From an uncultured Bdellovibrionales bacterium (lineage in GTDB: Bacteria > Bdellovibrionota > FAC87 > UBA2466), in contig CALCZU010000103.1 of the NCBI GenBank assembly GCA_937903155.1, forward strand, positions 1 to 33,827: DNA of 33,827 nucleotides, given 5' to 3'. Position 1 is the stretch's first letter. The number at the start of each line of letters is the position of its first letter. The position numbers were made by a program, and so were the translations under genes. Shown here piece by piece: positions 16,378-25,101 of the stretch. The notes below the pieces were generated by a model. The model was not told the DNA's origin, ran no database searches, and worked only from the letters and a program-made list of their open reading frames with translations.

Positions 16378-16616
16378 GCGTTGGTCAGTGGATTACCTTT
16401 AAGATTATTTAAGACAAACAAAACCCCTGCGACAAAAAACAGAAATGCGATGACAAAGTTCAGCCCGTTGCTGAAGGGGTGTAAACTGGCCTTGGGATCT
16501 TCTTTTCTGGCCAGCTTCAGACCTTGGATGGTTTTATACGTAATGACCGGGCCCGAAATAATGAGCGCGATACCTAGTAGAATCAAAATATAATTCGCAG
16601 TTTCCATAGGATGCAT
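16374..16616 (-). CDS. Small two-helix membrane protein
   Basis: About 80 residues with two hydrophobic helices (YILILLGIALIISGPVITY and FVIAFLFFVAGVLFVLNNL), joined by a basic loop (KLARKEDPKASLHPF). I do not recognise a family. Start choice is uncertain: GTG at 16625, ATG at 16616 or ATG at 16607. I use 16616 because the purine-rich GAGTGGA lies at a reasonable distance. The gene is convergent with the beta-barrel gene and divergent from the GT4 gene, so it has its own transcript. Confidence 0.6.
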   Translation of the reverse strand: MHPMETANYILILLGIALIISGPVITYKTIQGLKLARKEDPKASLHPFSNGLNFVIAFLFFVAGVLFVLNNLKGNPLTNA

Positions 16617-16712
16617 AGCGTCCACTCTACAATCCAGATTTTAAAAAGTCCATGCCCGTCCACGAAAAATTCGCCCGAACGTCTTTGTTTTCGATACAAT
16701 ATTAAAACCCCC

Positions 16713-17894
16713 ATGTTCAACCGAGCCCAGAAACCCAATCTGAGTACCCAACCGTTGTTAGTTTTTGACACTCACCCGATTCAATACCGAAGCCCGGTCT
16801 TCCGACAGTTAGCAAAGATTGACCACACCCTTAAAGTCTATTTCTTCAACTCTGAATTTGATTCGTCGAAGTTTTGGTTTCATGAAGTGGGTAAATCCTC
16901 TCAAAATAATTTCGGGGTACCTTTAGAAACAGGTTTTATTAACGAAATTTTATATCTCTCTCAGCTGGGATGGCTGAGACGTTACTCACTTTTAAAAGAA
17001 GTGGTCGAAAAAGAAAAACCGCGCGCGATTTTGATTTTTGGATACTATCTTCCCGAACACTGGATGTTGAGACTCATTAGTCAGCGACTGAAAGTTCCTC
17101 TGATATTTGTGGGTGAAACCTATTCGAGAGGCGAGATTACTTCGTGGCGACGTTACGTCAAAGAAGCGGTGACACGCTATTTCTTTGGTGGCGTTTCGCA
17201 ATTTATTTCGATCGGAAAAAAGAATTGGAAATTTTATCGTTCGTGGAATGTTCCTGCTGAAAAAATTACTCAAGCGCATTACTGCGTTGACAATGACTTT
17301 TTCAAACTTTCGAAAGAAGACTCGAAAAAAATCCGAGAATCCGTTCGAGAAGAGTTAGGAATTCCACCGGATGCTTTTGTCATTTTGTATGTGGGGCGAC
17401 TTTTTTCGCGCAAGCGGCCCAAGGATGTTTTGCAACTCCACGAACGTTTCTCAAGCTACCAGTCGGTCCATACAATTTTGGTGGGAAGTGGCGAGATGGA
17501 ATCGGATCTGAAGGAAGCTTCCCGTAATCTCAAAAATTGCCATCTTGTAGGTTTTAAAAACCAAGAACAGACCAAAGAGTACTACCATGTTGCAGATATG
17601 CTTTTCGTCCCTTCCGAGTATGAGACTTGGGGCCTCGTTGTAAATGAAGCGATGGCTTCCGGAATACCTGCGGTCGTGACAGAGAAATGCGGAGCAGCCC
17701 ACGATTTGGTTTTACCCAACGAAACGGGATTTGTGTTTAGAGAGGGTGATTTGGACGCAGCTGAATCCATGGTCAGAATTTTGATTACTAATCCGGAGCG
17801 TCGTTTCCGGCTTTCCGAAAATGCAAAACGTCACGTAAATGGGGACTATACCCCTGAACATTTTGCAAAATCTATCTACCACGCAAGCCGATAA
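16713..17894 (+). CDS. Family 4 glycosyltransferase (GT-B fold)
   Basis: A 393-residue GT-B protein. The N-terminal Rossmann-like half begins PLLVFDTHPIQYRSPVF. The C-terminal half has VILYVGRLFSRKRPKDVL (223-240), HTILVGSGEMESDL and the donor-binding E-x7-E motif E304/E312 in EYETWGLVVNEAMASGIPAVV. GT4 enzymes transfer a sugar with retention of configuration from a nucleotide sugar, usually to a lipid or polysaccharide acceptor at the inner membrane. I choose ATG 16713, because the upstream part of the frame is unlike protein sequence and overlaps the divergent gene. There is no ribosome site, but TACAAT lies at 16695, so a short-leader or leaderless transcript is possible. fadD follows by 45 bp. 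Confidence 0.88.
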   Translation: MFNRAQKPNLSTQPLLVFDTHPIQYRSPVFRQLAKIDHTLKVYFFNSEFDSSKFWFHEVGKSSQNNFGVPLETGFINEILYLSQLGWLRRYSLLKEVVEKEKPRAILIFGYYLPEHWMLRLISQRLKVPLIFVGETYSRGEITSWRRYVKEAVTRYFFGGVSQFISIGKKNWKFYRSWNVPAEKITQAHYCVDNDFFKLSKEDSKKIRESVREELGIPPDAFVILYVGRLFSRKRPKDVLQLHERFSSYQSVHTILVGSGEMESDLKEASRNLKNCHLVGFKNQEQTKEYYHVADMLFVPSEYETWGLVVNEAMASGIPAVVTEKCGAAHDLVLPNETGFVFREGDLDAAESMVRILITNPERRFRLSENAKRHVNGDYTPEHFAKSIYHASR

Positions 17895-17939
17895 TCTTTT
17901 CTTTTTCTAGGCCACAAACCATGATATCTCTTTTCCTCG

Positions 17940-19595
17940 ATGGAAAAAACATGGCTTAAGAATTACCCTGACTTGGTTCCCCATACCTTAGTAGATGGAG
18001 GACTTTCTCTTCCTGATTTTCTACAGGAAACTTTCATAAAAAACAAAGACAAGACCGCGATTGTTTGTTTAGGAAACGAAGTTTCTTACTCTGAATTAGA
18101 CCGGCAGGCCACTTGCTTTGCAGGGTATCTTCAAAATAAGCTGGGTTTAAAACAAGGCGAACGCATTGCCTTTTTACTTCCGAATGTGAATCAGTTTCCG
18201 GTCGCTTTTTTGGCGGCTCAAAGGTTAGGGCTCATTGTTGTTCCGACCAACCCTCAATACACGTCGAAAGAAATTCTTTTCCAACTTAAAGACAGCGGAG
18301 CTCGATGTCTTATTGTTTTAGATTTGCTCGTCGACAAAGTAGAAGCGATTTTAGCTGAAACCAACGTTGAAAAAGTCATTGTCACTGGGATCGCCGATCA
18401 ATTCCCCTTTTATAAAGCATGGGCTGTCGCCTTAAAGCTGCGATACGATTCGGGCGCGCCAAAACCCATGCCTTTTGCAATTTCTTACAAAAAGGCAATG
18501 AGAGAAGGTGCGAAGGTTCCTCCGACCTACCCTAAATTAAAATCCTCCGACTACGCGATTTTACAATATACGGGGGGAACGACAGGTGTTTCAAAGGGAG
18601 CGATCCTTTCACACGGAAACTTGGTCGCGAATATTCTTCAAGTTCACCATTGGGTGGATCCATTTTTGGAATTGGGCAACGAAACAGTTCTCGTCGCTTT
18701 ACCGACTTTTCACATCTTCGGACTGACGGTGAACTTTTTAACGTTTATCTATCGTGGCGACCGGATGGTGATGCTGCCGAAACCGATCCCCATCGAAAAT
18801 TGCGTCGAAGCGTTTGCAAAATATCCGATCTCTATCATGTTAGGGGTGAATACACTTTACAATGCGCTGAACAACAGCAAAAAATTTCGCGACCTCGCAC
18901 CGAGGACGATGAAATTTGCATTGGCAGGCGGGATGGCATTGCAAGAAGGTGTTGCAAAACGTTGGCAAGAAATTACGGGCAATCGTTTGCTGCAAGGCTA
19001 CGGCTTAACAGAAACTTCTCCTGTCACCCATGTAATGCCACTGAAAGATGAAATGCCTTTTGGAAGCATTGGGTATCCTTTGTCGTCGACAGAAGCGAAG
19101 ATTGTCGATGAAACGGGAGAGCCAGTTCCATACAACACACCTGGCGAACTTCTCATCAAAGGGCCGCAGGTGATGCAGGGCTATTGGAATCGTCCCGATG
19201 AAACTGAAAAAGTTAAAATCGGCGAATGGCTGCGAACAGGGGATATCGCCTCTGTGAATGAAAATGGCCAATTTTTTATTGTCGACCGCAAAAAAGACAT
19301 GATTTTAGTTTCCGGCTTCAATGTTTTTCCGAACGAAGTCGAAGATGTGATTTCACTTCATCCAAAAGTGATGGAAGTCGCTGTGATTGGAGTTCCTCAC
19401 AAAGCTTCGGGAGAAGCGGTGAAGGCTTTTATCGTCGCAAAAGATAAGACTTTAACGGAGCGAGAAATCAAAGCTCACTGTAAATCCCAAATGGCCAGTT
19501 ACAAAGTTCCGAGAAGGATTGAATTTAGAGAGAACCTGCCCAAAACAAACGTGGGCAAGATTTTACGCAGAGAGCTGCGTGCCGAAATGCACTGA
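17940..19595 (+). CDS. fadD: Long-chain fatty acid-CoA ligase
   Basis: A 551-residue adenylate-forming enzyme. Motifs in order are YTGGTTGVSKGA (210-221, ATP phosphate loop), GYGLTETSP (353-361), WLRTGDIA near 433, and the C-terminal KTNVGKILRREL with the catalytic lysine. The overall pattern and length match FadD, which activates free fatty acids to acyl-CoA with ATP at the inner membrane for beta-oxidation or lipid synthesis. It lies 45 bp after a GT4 gene, which may only share a transcript. Its 3' end overlaps the convergent response-regulator gene by 33 bp. Another acyl-CoA ligase subfamily (for example specific for a lipid side chain) cannot be ruled out. Confidence 0.9.
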   Translation: MEKTWLKNYPDLVPHTLVDGGLSLPDFLQETFIKNKDKTAIVCLGNEVSYSELDRQATCFAGYLQNKLGLKQGERIAFLLPNVNQFPVAFLAAQRLGLIVVPTNPQYTSKEILFQLKDSGARCLIVLDLLVDKVEAILAETNVEKVIVTGIADQFPFYKAWAVALKLRYDSGAPKPMPFAISYKKAMREGAKVPPTYPKLKSSDYAILQYTGGTTGVSKGAILSHGNLVANILQVHHWVDPFLELGNETVLVALPTFHIFGLTVNFLTFIYRGDRMVMLPKPIPIENCVEAFAKYPISIMLGVNTLYNALNNSKKFRDLAPRTMKFALAGGMALQEGVAKRWQEITGNRLLQGYGLTETSPVTHVMPLKDEMPFGSIGYPLSSTEAKIVDETGEPVPYNTPGELLIKGPQVMQGYWNRPDETEKVKIGEWLRTGDIASVNENGQFFIVDRKKDMILVSGFNVFPNEVEDVISLHPKVMEVAVIGVPHKASGEAVKAFIVAKDKTLTEREIKAHCKSQMASYKVPRRIEFRENLPKTNVGKILRRELRAEMH

Positions 19596-20660
19596 GATTT
19601 GTTGCCAGTCGCCGTCTTCCGAGCTTTCGATCGTCCCATGGTGGGCTTCGCAAATTAGCTTCACAGTCGCGAGTCTCAGCCCTAAGTTTTTGTGGTGATG
19701 CATTTGATCTTGGGCTGTGACTAAAACATTAAATGCTTCGGAGGGGAGCTTTTCGCCTTTGCGTCTTAGTGTAAACCCAGAAGCGGTCGATTGAATGGAA
19801 ACCTCACTCCCTTTGGGGGCTCTTTCTAAAGTATCCGCGACCAGTTTTTCGAGAACAATTCGAATTTTAGTAGGATCGAGATCGACGGTTCCTTTTCCGG
19901 ATTTTTCAAAGGTTAACCGAATCGCTTTTTCGGCAGATAGTTTTGCGTTCTTATCAAAGGCGTCTTTTAATTCTTCCTGTAAATCGATTTTGCTTAAACT
20001 CAAACTTTGATCGGCTTCGAGCTTCGTATAGGTCAGGACCTCTTGGACGATTTCTGCGAAGCGAGCCGAGGCATTTTTGATCGAGCTGACTGATCTTTGA
20101 ATATCCATGGAGAACTCCGTTTTTTTCTCCGATAAAAGCTCAACAAAAGAGTTGAGGACAGTGAGCGGAGTGTTGAGCTCATGCGATACGAGGGACAAAA
20201 ATTTTGCTTTTGCACGATCTAAAAGTTTGAGTTCTTCGAGCGCTTTTTCAAGATCTCGATTTTTTTCGGTGAGCGCCTTCTTCAAAAGAAATGCTTCGTC
20301 TGCTTGCCGCAAAGTCAGTTTTAAGTCTTCGGGATCCCATGGTTTCGAAATGTAGCGGTAAATACTTCCACGATTAATAGAGTCGATGACTGAAACAACG
20401 TCTGTGTAACCTGTGAGTAGAATTCGCGTGGCATCAGGTTTTAATTTCTTTGCCTTTTCGAGAAGCTCGACGCCCGTCATTTCGGGCATTCTTTGATCCG
20501 ACACAATGACATGGAATGTCTCCGCCTGAATGCGCTTCAAAGCTTCGAAAGGCGATAAAAGTGTGGTCACTTTGAAATGCGTTCGCAAAAGTCGATTCAG
20601 TGCTTCTAAATTATCTTTTTCATCGTCAATAATCAGAATAGGTGAGAGCGAATTTGTCAT
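19563..20660 (-). CDS. Response regulator receiver fused to histidine kinase core with degenerate ATP-binding domain
   Basis: A 365-residue soluble protein. An N-terminal REC domain has D12-D13, phospho-acceptor D55 in VIVSDQRMP, T83 and K106. A coiled coil follows at about 115-150, then a HisKA helix with H160 in FLSLVSHELNTPL. The C-terminal ATPase-like domain is unusual. The N-box Asn is replaced (ERAPKGS, R280, where NAxKxS is expected), no DxGxG G1 box is seen (region 290-306), and only a G2-like GLRLATVKLICEAHHG (327-342) is kept. I infer that kinase activity is weak or lost and that the protein may act as a phospho-acceptor or a dimerising partner. It has no output DNA-binding domain. 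It lies alone on the minus strand, divergent from acs. Confidence 0.85.
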   Translation of the reverse strand: MTNSLSPILIIDDEKDNLEALNRLLRTHFKVTTLLSPFEALKRIQAETFHVIVSDQRMPEMTGVELLEKAKKLKPDATRILLTGYTDVVSVIDSINRGSIYRYISKPWDPEDLKLTLRQADEAFLLKKALTEKNRDLEKALEELKLLDRAKAKFLSLVSHELNTPLTVLNSFVELLSEKKTEFSMDIQRSVSSIKNASARFAEIVQEVLTYTKLEADQSLSLSKIDLQEELKDAFDKNAKLSAEKAIRLTFEKSGKGTVDLDPTKIRIVLEKLVADTLERAPKGSEVSIQSTASGFTLRRKGEKLPSEAFNVLVTAQDQMHHHKNLGLRLATVKLICEAHHGTIESSEDGDWQQISVHFGTQLSA

Positions 20661-20739
20661 AATTAGATTCTTGAAAGGGTTTTTGAGATGTGCTCTTGTA
20701 TGTTATTCCTTTTGGGTTCAAGTTTCAAGGAGGTGCCCG

Positions 20740-22677
20740 ATGAAGCCTACGATCGAAAACGTCTTAAAAGAAACCCGCGAATTTAAGCCCTCTCCACTTT
20801 TTCAATCTCAAGCCCATTTAGGCAATCCAGGTCAATACGAAAAAATCTGGAGTGAATCGCAGAAAGATCCGGTGGCCTTTTGGGAATCTCAAAGCTCTCA
20901 GCTTCATTGGTTTAAGAAACATGAAAAAACTTTGGAGTGGAACGAGCCTTTCGCGAAGTGGTTTGTCGGCGGAAAATTAAACGCCGCTTACAACTGTTTA
21001 GATCGTCACCTTGGAACGCCTACCGAAAACAAACACGCTTTGATTTGGGAAGGCGAAGAAGGCGAAGTGATTAAATTCACCTATAAATCCCTTCACCAAA
21101 AAGTGTGCGAACTTTCGAATGTTTTGGAAAACCAGTTTAAATTAAAGCCGGGAGACACGGCAGCAATTTATTTGCCACTTGTTCCCGAGGCCGTCATTGC
21201 CATGCTCGCCTGTGCTCGAATTGGAGTCGCTCACAGTGTGATTTTTGCGGGTTTTGCGAGCAATGCAATTCGCGATCGCGTGAATGATGCAGAATCTCGG
21301 TTAGTCATTACTTCAGATGTTGGCTATCGCAAAGGTCAAACCATGAATCTTCTGGAGACCGTTCGAACAGCGGTGAAAGAAACACCGTCTATCGAAAACG
21401 TCCTTGTTTTGAGAAGAAAAACGGAAACAGAATTACTGCCGACTGAAACCGATTGGAATCAATCGACAGCGAAGGCATTAAAGACCCACACCGCAAAGCC
21501 ATTTGATTCCGAGCAGCCTTTATTTTTTCTTTATACCAGCGGGACGACCGGAAAACCCAAAGGGATTGTTCATACGACAGGTGGTTATCTCTTAGGCACT
21601 CATGTCACGGCAAAATGGGTTTTTGATTTAAAACCCACAGACGTTTATTGGTGTACGGCCGATATTGGTTGGATTACGGGGCACAGCTATCTCGTCTACG
21701 GAATTCTTTCAAACGCGATGACGGCAGTTTTGTATGAAGGAAATCTCATGCATCCGCATCCGGGGAGAATTTGGGAGATTGTAGACAAGCATAAAGTCAC
21801 CATTCTTTATACAGCTCCCACCGCAATCCGTTCTTTTATGAGGTTGGGAGACGAGATTCCAAAAAAATATCATTTTGGATCGCTCAGGCTTTTAGGCAGT
21901 GTGGGTGAACCGATTAATCCCGAGGCCTGGATGTGGTATTACCAACAAATTGGCAAGCAAAGATGCCCCATCGTCGATACGTGGTGGCAAACTGAAACGG
22001 GCTGCATTCTAATTTCGGCACTTCCTGGAGTGACGACTCTAAAGCCGGGTTCAGCGACTCGACCGTTTCCGGGAATCGTCGCAGATATCGTGAATGAGCA
22101 GGGCGAACCTTGCGCCCCGAATGAAGGCGGATACCTCGTTATTAAACATCCTTGGCCATCGATGCTTCGAAATATTCATAAAGATCCCGATCGGTTCCGA
22201 GAGCAATACTGGTCCAAATTCAGAGGAATGTACTTCGCAGGCGACGGGGCGCATAAGGATCAGGACGGTTACTTTTGGATCATGGGGCGAGTCGACGATG
22301 TCTTAAATGTTTCCGGCCATCGTTTGGGAACCAGTGAAATCGAAAGTGCTCTCGTGAGCCATCCTCAAGTTGCTGAAGCCGCTGTGGTAGGCCGGCCAGA
22401 TGACCTCAAAGGTCAGGCGATTGTTGCTTTTGTCACGCCTCGAGAGACAGACCAGGCAATGGATTTGAAGGTTTTGGGTCAATCGTTAAAAGATCATGTG
22501 GTACGGGAAATCGGGGCAATTGCGCGTCCAGATAGTATCCAGTTCACGCGAGTTTTGCCTAAAACGCGCAGTGGAAAAATTATGCGAAGAATTTTAAAGG
22601 AGCTTGCGTCAGGGAAAAAAGTGACGGGAGATACGACAACTCTCGAAAATGCTGGTATTGTAGAACTCATCGAGTAA
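20740..22677 (+). CDS. acs: Acetyl-CoA synthetase (AMP-forming)
   Basis: A 645-residue enzyme that makes acetyl-CoA from acetate, ATP and CoA through acetyl-AMP in the cytoplasm. Motifs include LYTSGTTGKPKGIVHT (ATP loop), WWQTETGCILIS, YFAGDGAHKDQDGYFWIMGRVDDVLNVSGHRLGTSEIES, and K613 in KTRSGKIMRRIL. K613 is the lysine that is acetylated by Pat-type enzymes in well-studied relatives. The start at 20740 is fixed by a strong AAGGAGG 7 bp upstream; the longer frame to 20530 is rejected. The PIN-like gene follows 4 bp after the stop. The 79-bp gap to the divergent regulator gene must hold the promoter, but no clear hexamer pair could be chosen. Confidence 0.95.
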   Translation: MKPTIENVLKETREFKPSPLFQSQAHLGNPGQYEKIWSESQKDPVAFWESQSSQLHWFKKHEKTLEWNEPFAKWFVGGKLNAAYNCLDRHLGTPTENKHALIWEGEEGEVIKFTYKSLHQKVCELSNVLENQFKLKPGDTAAIYLPLVPEAVIAMLACARIGVAHSVIFAGFASNAIRDRVNDAESRLVITSDVGYRKGQTMNLLETVRTAVKETPSIENVLVLRRKTETELLPTETDWNQSTAKALKTHTAKPFDSEQPLFFLYTSGTTGKPKGIVHTTGGYLLGTHVTAKWVFDLKPTDVYWCTADIGWITGHSYLVYGILSNAMTAVLYEGNLMHPHPGRIWEIVDKHKVTILYTAPTAIRSFMRLGDEIPKKYHFGSLRLLGSVGEPINPEAWMWYYQQIGKQRCPIVDTWWQTETGCILISALPGVTTLKPGSATRPFPGIVADIVNEQGEPCAPNEGGYLVIKHPWPSMLRNIHKDPDRFREQYWSKFRGMYFAGDGAHKDQDGYFWIMGRVDDVLNVSGHRLGTSEIESALVSHPQVAEAAVVGRPDDLKGQAIVAFVTPRETDQAMDLKVLGQSLKDHVVREIGAIARPDSIQFTRVLPKTRSGKIMRRILKELASGKKVTGDTTTLENAGIVELIE

Positions 22678-22681
22678 AAAA

Positions 22682-23188
22682 ATGACTTATAAACTGACAA
22701 TCGACACAAATTTAATGGATCCCAATCTTAAAATCGCGGCGATGGATATCATCAAGCGTTGGAAAGAGGAGGGAAAGATCGACTTCTCCGAAGCAAATAA
22801 GCCAAAGTTGGATCGCGATCCCGCTACCGGATGGCCGGGTGCGCCAGCGAAGCTCGCTCATCCGAGGGCACGGCCGGGGAAAATTCTTGATTCTGGTAAA
22901 GCCACTTTTGCAAGCATTGCGACGATTTTGTTTCCTCAAAAAGATCCCCACAAACTGAGCATGATGGAAATTAATAACGTGGCTCACTTAATTAAACACC
23001 ACGCTTCCAAAAATGAAATTTTTGTGACGAACAATGCCAAATCTTTTATTGATGATGGCAAACGCGAAAAACTTAAAAATGCTTTCGGAATTGTTGCAAT
23101 GTCTCCCGAAGAAGCCGTTCGCATGTTAGGTGAACTTGAAGGTTGGGTCGAAAAGCCTGCTTCTAAAGCAAAGAGCAAATCACTTTAG
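22682..23188 (+). CDS. PIN-like domain protein
   Basis: A 168-residue protein with the PIN-type opening YKLTIDTN (3-10) and a later segment EINNVAHLIKHHASKNEIFVTNNAKSFIDDG (96-126). PIN ribonucleases usually have IDTN, an acidic residue before HL, and FVTND. Here the two later positions read N98-N99 and N117-N118, so metal binding may be reduced. The middle part (40-75, PATGWPGAPAKLAHPRARPG) is unusual and Pro/Gly-rich. No antitoxin-like gene is next to it, so it is not a typical VapC pair. It directly follows acs (4 bp) and precedes a methyltransferase gene, probably as one transcript. The role is unknown; RNA cleavage or binding is inference. Confidence 0.65.
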   Translation: MTYKLTIDTNLMDPNLKIAAMDIIKRWKEEGKIDFSEANKPKLDRDPATGWPGAPAKLAHPRARPGKILDSGKATFASIATILFPQKDPHKLSMMEINNVAHLIKHHASKNEIFVTNNAKSFIDDGKREKLKNAFGIVAMSPEEAVRMLGELEGWVEKPASKAKSKSL

Positions 23189-23195
23189 CGATTAA

Positions 23196-23969
23196 ATGGA
23201 TCAAACACCTCCATTCATCAGCCCGCTTCCAGAGTCTCATGTTTATTCTCTGGCTGCCATTGAGGCTGGCTATTGGTGGTACGAGGGACGGATCTATTGG
23301 GCGTCTCGTTTGTTGAAAGAACTGATCGAAAAAAATTCCGGATTCAAACCTAAAACTTATTGCGATCTGGGTTGCGGAACGGGAGGATTCGCCTCTCGAT
23401 TTGCGAGCCACTTTTTATTTGAAAACTCTACGCTGGTCGATTGGGATCCAAAAGTTTTAGCATTAACCAGCCGTTATCCTGGCTTTGATGTTGAACAGAA
23501 AGATTTGAACTCACCATTTTCGATTGAGCCAAAACCCGATGTAATCACATGCATGGATGTTTTGGAGCATATCGAAAAAGATGACCAGTTTTTGCAAAGT
23601 GCCGTAAAGTCTTTGACAAAAAATGGAGTTTTCATTGCAACGGTGCCCGCTTGTCCCTGGCTTTATTCCGAGTGGGACAGAAATCTTGGACACCACCGCC
23701 GTTATACAAAATCGCAATTGAAAGCCTTATTCCAATCGGCAGGGATGGAAGTCGAATCGATTCACTACATGTGGTCGTTTATGAGTCCGTTTGGCCTGCT
23801 TCGCAAGTTTCGTTCTCACGCTGCGGATGAGAGCATGGGATTTAATAAAGTTCCGAGAATCTTAAACTCGCTTTTGATTTTTATCTCTCAGCTTGAATAC
23901 ACCGTTTCAAAATTGATTTCACCTTTGATTGGAACGTCTTTAATCGCAATTGCTAAAAAGCGAGATTAA
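23196..23969 (+). CDS. Class I SAM-dependent methyltransferase
   Basis: A 257-residue protein. Motif I is YCDLGCGTGGFASRF (55-69), which binds S-adenosylmethionine. PDVITCMDVLEHIEKDDQF (about 114-132) is the typical post-motif with the LEH signature, and VFIATVPACPWLYSEWDRNLGHHRRYT is the methyltransferase-11/23-like segment. Such enzymes are often found near glycan and lipid genes. The C-terminal stretch SLLIFISQLEYTVSKLISPLIGTSLIAIA is hydrophobic and could bind the membrane. The substrate is unknown. It starts 7 bp after the PIN-like gene and is followed by a secreted protein gene within 2 bp, so these belong to one operon. Confidence 0.85.
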   Translation: MDQTPPFISPLPESHVYSLAAIEAGYWWYEGRIYWASRLLKELIEKNSGFKPKTYCDLGCGTGGFASRFASHFLFENSTLVDWDPKVLALTSRYPGFDVEQKDLNSPFSIEPKPDVITCMDVLEHIEKDDQFLQSAVKSLTKNGVFIATVPACPWLYSEWDRNLGHHRRYTKSQLKALFQSAGMEVESIHYMWSFMSPFGLLRKFRSHAADESMGFNKVPRILNSLLIFISQLEYTVSKLISPLIGTSLIAIAKKRD

Positions 23970-23971
23970 AA

Positions 23972-24616
23972 ATGAAACAACTCTTTCTGATTTGCATGGC
24001 CGTTTGTTTATTTTCACGTCTGTCGATTGCGGATTGGGAAGCAAAATTCAACATCGACGCCAAAGCAAAGCATCCCATGGCCGTGGGACAGGGAAAAGCG
24101 CAGTTCAAAAAGAAGAAGATGCGTTTTGATATCAAAGGGCCACTAGAGGTTTCTTTTATCGGCGATGCAAACCTCGGCAAAGGTTGGGCGCTCCTCCATT
24201 CGATGAAAATGCTTATCGATGCGAACCTCTCTCCTTCGGATTTCAAACACATCCCCTTATGCGATGAGAGTTCTTCGGATAGTTGCTTGATAAAAGCTGG
24301 ATTTAAGAAATTAGGTAGCGAACTCGTAAATACCTACGATTCCACTCTGTATGAACTGTCCTTGAAACCGCCGCAGGTCACATCGCCAACGCGTGTAAAA
24401 GCATGGAAAGTGAATGCGATGAAAGAAATGGTGCTCACCCGGGTTTTGGTTTTTGAAGCAGATAAGCCGACGCCGATTTCTTCCGTGGATTTGACGGAAA
24501 TTAAGCCGGTGCAAGTCCTGGATTCCATTTTTCTGATTCCTAAAGACTACAGAAGCATGCCAAATGTGAACGAGCTTTTTCTAAAAGCGACGAAAAAGTC
24601 TCAAACTCCGAAGTAA
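23972..24616 (+). CDS. Periplasmic hypothetical protein
   Basis: A 214-residue protein with a signal peptide (MKQLFLICMAVCLFSRLSIA) and a mature part of mostly beta structure. The part GKAQFKKKKMRFDIKGPLEVSFIGD recalls the first strands of LolA-like or DUF4412-like lipid-binding folds, but I cannot confirm a family. Two cysteines (PLCDESSSDSCLI) may form a disulfide in the periplasm. The gene begins 2 bp after the methyltransferase stop and ends the operon. No function can be assigned. Confidence 0.7.
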   Translation: MKQLFLICMAVCLFSRLSIADWEAKFNIDAKAKHPMAVGQGKAQFKKKKMRFDIKGPLEVSFIGDANLGKGWALLHSMKMLIDANLSPSDFKHIPLCDESSSDSCLIKAGFKKLGSELVNTYDSTLYELSLKPPQVTSPTRVKAWKVNAMKEMVLTRVLVFEADKPTPISSVDLTEIKPVQVLDSIFLIPKDYRSMPNVNELFLKATKKSQTPK

Positions 24617-24678
24617 AAAAAATCCTTCTGATTTTTTCACGGTTTTTATCCGATTCTAATCACTTCTGATTCTGACGC

Positions 24679-24735
24679 TTCACCCTTAACCTCAAAAATA
24701 GAAACGCAACAAAGCGTTTTTAAACTCAGGGTGAA
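24679..24735 (+). promoter_or_regulatory. Nested inverted repeats in leader of secreted protein gene
   Basis: An outer pair, TTCACCCT (24679-24686) and AGGGTGAA (24728-24735), encloses an inner pair AAACGC (24702-24707) and GCGTTT (24714-24719). The inner pair is followed by a T run (24717-24721). The outer 3' arm overlaps the AAAGGA ribosome site of the gene starting at 24746. The inner hairpin with T-run could be an intrinsic terminator or attenuator; the outer stem could limit translation. This is structural inference from base pairing by eye. Confidence 0.4.
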
Positions 24736-24745
24736 AGGAAATCCA

Positions 24746-25096
24746 ATGCCATCCAAAAACAAAAAACTCATTCAAAATGCGGTCAGTGTTTTTATCACGA
24801 CTCTCGGAATCTCAGGGGCGCAGGCAAATGCTGCAGACTTGCCTCGGGGTGCCAACGTCCATGAACTTGCAGGCAACTGCGAGATTGGTACCTTTCCGCA
24901 GACGACTAAAGCGGGACCGTATAATAGTCTTTGTCATGTGATGAAGGATTCTGAAAAATGTCTCGCACTCATCAAGGGTCAGTTCTTCTACAACGGCCAA
25001 GAAGTCGAAGTGACGGCCGTCCCAGAACAAAAGGTACAAGTGGCGAAATACTGTCTCGAAGTTTTAAACCGAGAACTTGGCCTAAAAGATAACTAA
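24746..25096 (+). CDS. Small secreted protein
   Basis: A 116-residue protein with a signal peptide (basic MPSKNKKL, then AVSVFITTLGISGAQANA, cleavage after ANA-A). The mature protein has four cysteines (NCEIGTF, SLCHVM, KCLALI, YCLEVL) that could form two disulfides. I do not recognise a family. The ATG at 24746 is chosen because AAAGGA lies 6 bp upstream; the GTG at 24731 would lie within an inverted repeat. The gene stands alone, with leader secondary structure upstream and a large palindromic repeat 5 bp downstream. Confidence 0.65.
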   Translation: MPSKNKKLIQNAVSVFITTLGISGAQANAADLPRGANVHELAGNCEIGTFPQTTKAGPYNSLCHVMKDSEKCLALIKGQFFYNGQEVEVTAVPEQKVQVAKYCLEVLNRELGLKDN

Positions 25097-25101
25097 GTAC
25101 C

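Noticed and set aside
16611..16712. 34-codon extension of the GT4 gene
   Set aside because: It is not protein-like and overlaps the divergent small membrane protein gene.
20530..20739. 70-codon upstream extension of acs
   Set aside because: It runs antisense through the response-regulator gene; a strong AAGGAGG marks the ATG at 20740.
22682..23188. VapBC-type toxin-antitoxin system
   Set aside because: The PIN-like protein has no partner antitoxin gene and is flanked by acs and a methyltransferase.
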